Assembly (NCBI GenBank): GCA_030609215.1
Contig: JAUWCR010000113.1
Span: 1 to 5,208 of the forward strand
DNA from: Actinomycetes bacterium
Lineage (GTDB): Bacteria > Actinomycetota > Humimicrobiia > Humimicrobiales > Humimicrobiaceae
DNA: 5,208 nt
Reading direction: 5' to 3'
Shown here: piece by piece, positions 1 through 4,378 of the stretch
Layout: every line of letters starts with the position of its first letter
Position numbering within the stretch: position 1 is the stretch's first letter
Made by a program: the position numbers and the translations under genes
The notes under the pieces: generated by a model
Told to the model about the DNA's origin: nothing
What the model saw: the letters and a program-made list of their open reading frames with translations, nothing else
Databases searched by the model: none

Positions 1-57
1 AAAACTTGGTTTTTTAATAGATCACAGAAAGTAAAAGACATGATATATGAAAAAAAA

Positions 58-837
58 TTAATTAATAAACACTAAAACTTCAACCCTATTATTATTACCT
101 TCACTGATACCTATTCCTATCTGGCTAAAGTTACTGCTTAAAATATTATCTCTATGAGAGCTGCTTGACATCCATATATTAAAAAAAGATTCAGGTGTTC
201 CCCATGATGGTGGGGAGGCATACTGAATATTTTCTCCAGCAGCAGCGTACTTGATGCCATATTCTATAAGTATAGAATAGATATTTTTGCCTTCCGGTGT
301 TGTATGAGAAAAGTAATTTCTGTTTGTCATATCAGAGCTTCTGCTTTTTGCTACAGTAACTAATGCCTGATTTTGTTTGAGAGGGTGCAGACCATTTTGG
401 GCGCGAGCATTATTTACAATGTTTAAGATTTGTATAGCCATACTATCTAAATCAGGTCCCTGTTCAATTTGACTTGAAGATTCGTAATTGCTTTGCTCAC
501 TAGTATCTTCATTAAGTGTTTTGTCACCAAAGTTTAAAGGTTTGAAATTATTATAAATTGTTTGAAGGGTTACAAAGCTTATATTTTTAATATTAAAATT
601 ATTTTGCAAAGAAGGTTTAAAATTATTATTAATACTGATTAAATAATTATTTGTATCTGCTTTAGAGTAGCTGCAGTTAACTTTAGAGCTTATTAAATTA
701 ATATTTGAATTATTATTATGAAGGAGTATAAAAGCATTTGTAGCGTATATTATACATGCAGCAATTATTAATGATAAAGATATGTATAAAAATTTGGCAG
801 TATTACTTCTCTTAGTGGAATGTTTATATTTTTTCAT
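58..837 (-). CDS. CAP/SCP-domain (YkwD-like) protein with N-terminal membrane anchor
   Basis: The 259-residue protein has three parts. A basic N-terminus leads into one hydrophobic segment at about residues 15-39, which is a signal anchor or signal peptide. Residues 40-130 form an Asn/Ser-rich low-complexity linker that probably lies outside the membrane. A CAP domain covers about 132-259. CAP hallmarks are visible: FSHTTPEG with His178, AAAGENI with Glu202, WMSSSSHRDNIL with His228, and IGIG at 240-243. These His/Glu residues line the CAP-domain cleft in the family. Bacterial YkwD-type proteins are usually secreted or surface proteins whose biochemical role is mostly unknown, so no reaction is assigned. 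The ATG at 835-837 is chosen because the Lys-rich stretch plus hydrophobic segment follows it directly. The ribosome-binding site is weak: the nearest AGG lies about 20 nt upstream and fits an out-of-frame ATG at 851-853 better. The gene stands alone, divergent from the Fe-S assembly pair, with its own promoter. The domain call is firm; the function is unknown. Confidence 0.9.
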   Translation of the reverse strand: MKKYKHSTKRSNTAKFLYISLSLIIAACIIYATNAFILLHNNNSNINLISSKVNCSYSKADTNNYLISINNNFKPSLQNNFNIKNISFVTLQTIYNNFKPLNFGDKTLNEDTSEQSNYESSSQIEQGPDLDSMAIQILNIVNNARAQNGLHPLKQNQALVTVAKSRSSDMTNRNYFSHTTPEGKNIYSILIEYGIKYAAAGENIQYASPPSWGTPESFFNIWMSSSSHRDNILSSNFSQIGIGISEGNNNRVEVLVFIN

Positions 838-898
838 AAATATCTATTTTCATAAGTACCTGTAAAAAGAATTTGTAAATAAAATAGAATTTCAAAAG

Positions 899-927
899 AC
901 AATAATATAAAGTTTTGAATATGTCAA
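899..927 (-). promoter_or_regulatory. Predicted sigma-70/SigA-type promoter of the CAP-domain gene
   Basis: On the minus strand a perfect TTGACA -35 (922-927) is followed after 17 nt by TATTGT (899-904), which matches four of six -10 positions. Transcription would start near position 892, leaving a leader of about 55 nt before the ATG at 837. The optimal spacing and perfect -35 are seen directly; activity is inferred. Confidence 0.55.
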
Positions 928-1032
928 AAGAAAATTAAAAATCTTACATATTTATAATAATTTTATTAGAATTTAGTTGTTGTGAGATATAAAATCTATA
1001 TGAGATAGAGTGGATAAAAAATAAAAAGTTTG

Positions 1033-1038
1033 TATAAT
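1033..1038 (+). promoter_or_regulatory. Candidate -10 element for the sufC-sufB operon
   Basis: A perfect TATAAT lies 33 nt upstream of the sufC-like start codon. No convincing -35 is present at the expected distance; the closest is GTGGAT at 1010-1015. In such AT-rich DNA a lone TATAAT is weak evidence, but its position is right for a leader of about 27 nt. I saw no recognisable IscR/Rrf2-type operator in the 838-1071 intergenic region. Confidence 0.35.
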
Positions 1039-1071
1039 TTATAAAATGTTTATATTTAAAGGGGAAAGAAT

Positions 1072-1794
1072 ATGGAAATACTTGAAATTAGTAATTTAAG
1101 TTTATCTATAAATGGAAGCCATATATTAAATAATTTGAGTGTTAAATTTGAGAAAGGTTTAGTTCATGCAGTTGTTGGTCCAAATGGAGCAGGTAAAACT
1201 ACGCTTGGATTTGCAGTAATGGGAATTGAAGGCTACACAGAATATACAGGTGATATATTATACAAGGGAGAGTCACTTGCGAGTATGAATATTTACGAGA
1301 GGGCTAAAAAAGGTATAACTCTTGCATGGCAGGAGCCAGCAAGATTTGAAGGATTAACTGTCGAAAACTTTATTAAATCTTCGATTAAAAATAAAGGTAG
1401 AGATGTGGTTGAAGATGCTTTAGAAAAAGTTGGTATGAATCCGGATGAATATATGCTTAGAGCTGTAGACAAAGGGCTAAGCGGTGGTGAAAGAAAAAAG
1501 ATAGAACTTGCTTCAATTCTTGCTATGGAAACAGAGCTTGTTATTTTAGACGAGCCAGATTCAGGTATTGATGTTGCATCTCTTCAGAATATTTTCAGTG
1601 CTATTAAGTTTTTAAAATCAAATGGATCTACGGTTATTTTAATAACTCATAGTCTTGAAGTTTTAAAAAGGGCTGAGCATGCTTTTCTACTGTGTCATGG
1701 AACTATAATTGCAGAGGGAAGTATAAATAAGATAAGTAAATATTTTGGTGGAAAATGTATCCCATGTGATCATAAAAATATACCGGAAGAGTAA
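1072..1794 (+). CDS. sufC: SufC-like ABC ATPase of a minimal Fe-S cluster assembly system (SmsC type)
   Basis: This 240-residue cytosolic ATPase powers Fe-S cluster assembly on the SufB-like scaffold encoded directly downstream. It is a single ABC nucleotide-binding domain with all motifs: Walker A GPNGAGKTT (36-44), Q-loop Gln87 in WQEPARFEGL, signature LSGGE (136-140), Walker B and D-loop LVILDEPDSGID (156-167), and switch His193. The Q-loop region and the partner gene identify it as SufC-like rather than a transporter ATPase, and no permease is nearby. The start is well supported by AAAGGGGAAAG at 1058-1068, close to the ATG. A notable feature is a C-terminal CIPCDH motif (Cys229, Cys232, His234) after the ABC fold, which could bind metal or be redox active; classical SufC is not known to me to need it. 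The gap to sufB is 35 nt, so the two are probably co-transcribed. The absence of sufS, sufU/sufE and sufA fits the SMS minimal system described for archaea and anaerobic bacteria. Confidence 0.9.
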   Translation: MEILEISNLSLSINGSHILNNLSVKFEKGLVHAVVGPNGAGKTTLGFAVMGIEGYTEYTGDILYKGESLASMNIYERAKKGITLAWQEPARFEGLTVENFIKSSIKNKGRDVVEDALEKVGMNPDEYMLRAVDKGLSGGERKKIELASILAMETELVILDEPDSGIDVASLQNIFSAIKFLKSNGSTVILITHSLEVLKRAEHAFLLCHGTIIAEGSINKISKYFGGKCIPCDHKNIPEE

Positions 1795-1833
1795 GGTATG
1801 AAATAAGATATGGAAAGAGTAAGGTTTGTATGA
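1785..1833 (+). repeat. Imperfect direct duplication at the sufC-sufB junction
   Basis: GGAAGAGTAAGGTATGA (1785-1801) recurs as GGAAAGAGTAAGGTTTGTATGA (1812-1833), offset by about 27 nt. The first copy contains the last two codons and TAA stop of sufC plus an ATG (1798) that opens only ATG AAA TAA. The second copy supplies the TAAGG Shine-Dalgarno and the true ATG (1830) of sufB. It looks like a small tandem duplication that created or moved the ribosome-binding site, although chance similarity in purine-rich spacer DNA is possible. Confidence 0.5.
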
Positions 1834-2750
1834 GTGTAGAAGAGTTAATAAAAGCTGCTGGTATTCATGAAGCAGTTAATGATAAAAATACTGGAAGGCT
1901 GATAATAAATAGGGATAAAGTTGTTGATTCAAATGTTATTCCAGGGCTAGTTATAGATGCAAAAGAGATAAAAGATGGAGTGGACATTAATTTTATATTA
2001 AAAGAGAATACGATAATAGAAAATCCAGTTCATCTTTGCTTTGGTGTTACTGATAAAGAAGCGATTCAGAAAATTATAATGAATGTTGATATCAGAAAGA
2101 ATTCAAAAATATCGCTGATTGCTCATTGTGTTTTCCCTAATGCTGTAGATGTAAAGCATATAATGGATGCAAAAGTGAAAATAGGGAAGGGGTCAAAATA
2201 TTCTTACTTTGAAAGGCATATTCATAATGAAGAAGGCGGTATTGTAGTAATTCCAAAAGCGTATATTGATTTGGAAGAAAATTCGAGGTTTAAGACGGAA
2301 TTTGAACTGCTAAGGGGTAGAGTAGGGACTATTAATATTGATTATGAGATAACCTGCGGGAAAGCAAGTGTTATGGAAATGACTACAAGAATTAATGGTA
2401 GAGGGAATGATTATATAAATATTAAGGAGTCAGGAAATCTTGTAGGTGAAAGATCAAGGGGAGTATTAACATCAAAAATAGCAGTCAGACAGAATGCAAA
2501 AGCAAATATTTTTAACAGGATGATTGCAACTGGAGATTATGCCAGAGGGCATGTTGATTGCAAGGAAATAATTCAGGATAATGCAGTTGCTAAAGCAATC
2601 CCTATTGTTGAAGTTAGAAATCCGAAGGCTCGTATTACCCACGAGGCTTCCATTGGCAGTGTTGATTCAAAACAGCTTCAAACCTTAATGTCCAGGGGAT
2701 TAAGTGAAGATGAATCAGTAGAACTTATAATTAGTGGCCTTTTAAGCTGA
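1830..2750 (+). CDS. sufB: SufB/SufD-family Fe-S cluster scaffold (SmsB type)
   Basis: This 306-residue scaffold partners with the SufC-like ATPase to assemble Fe-S clusters in the cytosol. It is much shorter than classical SufB (495 residues in E. coli) and SufD (423), and amounts to the beta-helix core plus the C-terminal SufC-binding helices. The family's diagnostic C-terminal block is clear: ARITHEASIGSVDS (267-280) followed by KQLQTLMSRGLSEDES, equivalent to the SufB segment around HEAT and LMSRGLSEEEA. His271 aligns with the functional SufD His360 position and Glu272 with SufB Glu434. Cysteines are Cys70, Cys100 (AHC), Cys176 and Cys244 (GHVDCKE). By eye, the E. coli SufB Cys405 position falls at about 251-253 and is not a cysteine here, so Cys244 or Cys100 are the better cluster or sulfur ligand candidates. 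A single scaffold paired with SufC suggests a homodimer replacing SufB-SufD. TAAGG at 1820-1824 supports the start. The family is certain; the SMS assignment is inferred from size and gene content. Confidence 0.88.
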   Translation: MSVEELIKAAGIHEAVNDKNTGRLIINRDKVVDSNVIPGLVIDAKEIKDGVDINFILKENTIIENPVHLCFGVTDKEAIQKIIMNVDIRKNSKISLIAHCVFPNAVDVKHIMDAKVKIGKGSKYSYFERHIHNEEGGIVVIPKAYIDLEENSRFKTEFELLRGRVGTINIDYEITCGKASVMEMTTRINGRGNDYINIKESGNLVGERSRGVLTSKIAVRQNAKANIFNRMIATGDYARGHVDCKEIIQDNAVAKAIPIVEVRNPKARITHEASIGSVDSKQLQTLMSRGLSEDESVELIISGLLS

Positions 2751-2755
2751 TAATC

Positions 2756-2764
2756 TGGTATAAT
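2756..2764 (+). promoter_or_regulatory. Candidate extended -10 promoter after sufB
   Basis: TGGTATAAT (2756-2764) matches the extended -10 pattern TGnTATAAT, five bases past the sufB stop. No -35 is visible, as is usual for extended -10 promoters. If used, it gives a leader of about 100 nt in front of the bS22-like gene. It is an alternative or addition to the -35/-10 pair at 2794-2822. Confidence 0.4.
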
Positions 2765-2793
2765 ATCTAATTCAGCTATCTGATGACATTGTA

Positions 2794-2822
2794 TTGAGAA
2801 TATTGTATTTAGCAGTTATATT
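2794..2822 (+). promoter_or_regulatory. Predicted promoter of the bS22-methyltransferase operon
   Basis: TTGAGA (2794-2799, five of six to consensus) is followed after exactly 17 nt by TATATT (2817-2822, five of six). The predicted start near 2829 leaves a leader of about 45 nt before the ATG at 2874. The quality of the pair and its position between two operons support it. Confidence 0.5.
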
Positions 2823-2873
2823 TATTTAACTATAAATTTATTTATAAAATCTATTAGGTACTAAGGGAGGGTT

Positions 2874-2969
2874 ATGGGTTCAGTTGTTAAGAAAAGAAGA
2901 AAAAAAATGAGAAAGAAAAAGCATAAAAAGATGCTTAAGAGAACAAGATGGCAAAGAAGAAATAAATAA
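2874..2969 (+). CDS. bS22-like small ribosomal protein (AURKAIP1/COX24 family)
   Basis: This 31-residue, extremely basic protein is nearly all Lys/Arg with a few hydrophobic residues. It opens MGSVVKKRRKKM, continues with KKKHKKMLKRTRWQRR, and ends in NK before TAA. The pattern matches actinobacterial bS22, as I recall the mycobacterial protein (MGSVIKKRRKRM opening, KKHRKLLRRTR core). It belongs to the AURKAIP1/COX24 family that also includes mitochondrial small-subunit proteins. The expected role is binding 16S rRNA in the small ribosomal subunit. The start is supported by AAGGGAGG at 2863-2870, only three nt from the ATG, which is tight but strong. The homocysteine methyltransferase follows 14 nt after the stop and lacks a good ribosome-binding site of its own, suggesting one operon and translational coupling. 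Many annotation pipelines miss genes this short. The length, composition and residue order make chance unlikely. Confidence 0.85.
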   Translation: MGSVVKKRRKKMRKKKHKKMLKRTRWQRRNK

Positions 2970-2983
2970 AACAAACTAAAAAA

Positions 2984-3904
2984 ATGAATAATAATAATCT
3001 TAAAAATAGACAGGATTTTTTAAGTGCTGTTGAAAATAAAATCCTTATTTGCGATGGTGCCATGGGAACCTCTTTGCAGGATTTAGGTTTCACTGAAAAT
3101 CCTGATTCATTAAATTTAAATAAAGAAAGTATAAAAAGTGTAATAGATGTGCATTTAAGTTTTCTTAGGGCTGGCTCAGATATTATACAAACAAATACTT
3201 TTGGCTCTAATCCGGTAAAACTTAAGTCTTATGGTCTAATATCAGATATAGAAAAAATAAATACAAATGCAGTAGCTGCTGCAAGGGAAGCTGTCAACAC
3301 TTTTAGAAAGGAAAGCAGGGATAGTAAGGATTTGTTTATAGCAGGTGATATCGGTCCGCTGGGAAAACTAGTAGAGCCTTCAGGTGAAATAAAATATAGT
3401 GAAGCTATAGATTTATTTTCACAGCAAATAGATGTACTTATAAAAAATAATGTGGATTTTATTTTGATTGAAACCATAATGGATTTAAATGAAGCTTTGG
3501 CCGCAGTTGAGGCAGTTAAAAAAATAGATGACGATATTCCTATTGCATGTACACTTGCTTTTAATAAAAATGGCGTAACATTAATGGGAAATAAAGCAGA
3601 GGATATAGGAGAACCACTACTGGAAGCGGGTGCTAACTTAATAGGAGCCAATTGTGGAGTCGGCTCTGATTCTATGGTAGTTATTGCTGAAAAGATAAGA
3701 GGCGCAAATCCTGATGCTAAAATTTTTTTTCAGCCAAATGCAGGGTTACCTGTTTTAATTGACGGAAAAACAACCTATAAAGAAACCCCCGAATTTATGT
3801 CGGCAAATATTAAAAAGATACTACAATTCAATCCATCAGTTGTAGGTGGATGCTGTGGAAGCACACCGGTGCATGTAAGTAAAATTGTGGAATTAATTGC
3901 ATAG
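2984..3904 (+). CDS. Stand-alone homocysteine S-methyltransferase domain (MetH N-terminal type)
   Basis: This enzyme is expected to transfer a methyl group to the thiolate of homocysteine, bound through zinc, to make methionine. The 306 residues are one Pfam homocysteine S-methyltransferase TIM barrel: DGAMGTSLQDLGF (24-36), QTNTFGSNPVKL (69-80), GDIGPLGKLVEPSGE (121-135), ETIMDLNEA (163-171), and the zinc ligands Cys224 in GANCGVGSD and Cys290-Cys291 in GGCCGST. The DGAMGT and NTFGSN segments look more like the first module of MetH than like MmuM, but a standalone barrel could use S-methylmethionine or another donor. The folate-binding, cobalamin-binding and reactivation modules of full MetH are absent and no partner is in the window. 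A split system that uses separate corrinoid and folate proteins is therefore inferred. The ATG is the only reasonable start, yet it follows an A-rich stretch with no Shine-Dalgarno, so translation may depend on ribosomes leaving the bS22 gene 14 nt upstream. The stop is TAG, followed two codons later by TAA. Confidence 0.88.
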   Translation: MNNNNLKNRQDFLSAVENKILICDGAMGTSLQDLGFTENPDSLNLNKESIKSVIDVHLSFLRAGSDIIQTNTFGSNPVKLKSYGLISDIEKINTNAVAAAREAVNTFRKESRDSKDLFIAGDIGPLGKLVEPSGEIKYSEAIDLFSQQIDVLIKNNVDFILIETIMDLNEALAAVEAVKKIDDDIPIACTLAFNKNGVTLMGNKAEDIGEPLLEAGANLIGANCGVGSDSMVVIAEKIRGANPDAKIFFQPNAGLPVLIDGKTTYKETPEFMSANIKKILQFNPSVVGGCCGSTPVHVSKIVELIA

Positions 3905-3920
3905 AATTAATTAATTTTTT
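3891..3920 (+). terminator. Weak all-AT terminator-like hairpin
   Basis: AATTAATT (3891-3898) and AATTAATT (3905-3912) can pair perfectly around a six-base loop that contains the TAG stop, followed shortly by TTTTTT (3915-3920). The geometry resembles an intrinsic terminator for the bS22-methyltransferase operon, but a stem with no G-C pairs would be weak. It could act on either strand. Confidence 0.3.
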
Positions 3921-3942
3921 ATTATCCTTGAACTGCTATTAA

Positions 3943-4149
3943 TTAGAATAATATGTCATCATAGACATCTTTTCTATACCTGAGTCTAAGTATTAATATT
4001 AACAGTTCTTTATTACGTATTGTATAGATTATCCTAAAACTACCGATTCTGTGTTTCTATAAATTGCTGTATTTTCCTTTTAATTTATTTCCAGAATAGG
4101 GCTCAGCAGAAATCTTATTAATTTGCAATGTGTATAATAATTGCTACAT
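3943..4149 (-). pseudogene. Decayed RelE/ParE-family toxin gene
   Basis: Read on the minus strand, one frame gives a recognisable C-terminal two-thirds of a type II RelE/ParE-family toxin: ISAEPYSGNKLKGKYSNL, then a TAG stop at 4057-4059, then KHRIGSFRIIYTIRNKELLI, then LRLRYRKDVYDD, ending at TAA (3943-3945). These match the family's conserved NPYSGKPLKG, LWKLRVGDYRIIY and HRKDVY segments in order and spacing. The first stop falls where the family usually has an aromatic residue after Leu (LW or LY), so a single base change such as TGG to TAG would explain it. A second TAG at 4144-4146 interrupts the N-terminal part. Upstream in that frame (to 4203) there is no usable start codon and no clear toxin similarity. 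No antitoxin is recognisable between here and nrdJ. The gene is therefore a relic, probably inactive. The active ancestor would have been an mRNA interferase or gyrase poison, depending on subfamily, which cannot be decided. Confidence 0.85.
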
Positions 4150-4222
4150 ATTAAAAGATCTATTGATACAAATTAGTATAAAATATCTGAGAGTATAATC
4201 TTAAAAAAAATAATAAAATTAT

Positions 4223-4252
4223 TTGACAATACAATATATTGTGTAGTAGTAT
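4223..4252 (+). promoter_or_regulatory. Predicted nrdJ promoter
   Basis: A perfect TTGACA -35 (4223-4228) is followed by an 18-nt spacer and TAGTAT (4247-4252, four of six). The -10 is poor, which suits a promoter that is tightly regulated. The first NrdR box sits exactly between the two elements, and the second covers the likely start site region. The resulting leader would be about 120 nt. Confidence 0.55.
4229..4244 (+). promoter_or_regulatory. NrdR box 1 upstream of nrdJ
   Basis: The 16-mer ATACAATATATTGTGT matches the published NrdR-box consensus acaCwAtATaTwGtgt at 15 of 16 positions. NrdR is the ATP-cone, zinc-ribbon repressor of ribonucleotide reductase genes. The box lies between the -35 and -10 of the predicted promoter, so binding would block RNA polymerase. 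Confidence 0.85.
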
Positions 4253-4260
4253 GTAAATAT

Positions 4261-4276
4261 ACACAATATATATTAT
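4261..4276 (+). promoter_or_regulatory. NrdR box 2 upstream of nrdJ
   Basis: The 16-mer ACACAATATATATTAT matches the NrdR-box consensus at 14 of 16 positions. It starts 32 bp after box 1, leaving a 16-bp gap. Both boxes therefore lie on the same face of the DNA three helical turns apart, which is the spacing known for functional NrdR box pairs. The pairing raises confidence well above that of either AT-rich site alone. Confidence 0.82.
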
Positions 4277-4303
4277 TATATTACTGTTAAATATAATATT
4301 ATA
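4269..4303 (+). repeat. AT-only inverted repeat in the nrdJ leader
   Basis: TATTATATT (4274-4282) is the exact reverse complement of AATATAATA (4290-4298) across a 7-nt loop. After one T-T mismatch, TATA (4269-4272) pairs with TATA (4300-4303). It overlaps the end of NrdR box 2 and would lie near the 5' end of the nrdJ transcript. It could be a weak leader hairpin, or just a consequence of AT-richness. Confidence 0.4.
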
Positions 4304-4378
4304 GGATACCAGAAATAGGATTCTTCTATTGTTGGCGAGTTATATAAAGCTAAAAATTTTTTACAAAGGGGGTCAGCC

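Noticed and set aside
1..57. AAAAC-TTG-GTTTT mini-hairpin at the left edge as a terminator for the CAP gene
   Set aside because: The stem is five mostly A-T pairs and touches the window edge, so a full structure cannot be judged. Nothing else is visible in 1-57.
838..1071. IscR/Rrf2-type operator controlling the Fe-S assembly genes
   Set aside because: Only short imperfect AGAT/ATCT symmetry near 985-997 is present, with no match to known IscR motifs.
2745..2779. Inverted repeat AGCTGA...TCAGCT around the sufB stop as a terminator
   Set aside because: The stem is only six pairs with a loop of over 20 nt and no T tract follows, so it does not resemble an intrinsic terminator.
3229..3651. 140-codon open frame on the minus strand
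   Set aside because: It lies entirely opposite the homocysteine methyltransferase, is Ser/Ala/Ile-rich with no motifs, and is a shadow of the real gene.
4147..4203. Intact N-terminus or antitoxin for the RelE relic
   Set aside because: The frame upstream has no start codon except an ATG directly followed by TAG, and no antitoxin-like sequence is found on the minus strand up to nrdJ.
4245..4378. Cobalamin riboswitch in front of the B12-dependent reductase
   Set aside because: No B12-box-like conserved segment or GC-bearing helices are visible, and the leader is almost entirely AT except near the Shine-Dalgarno.
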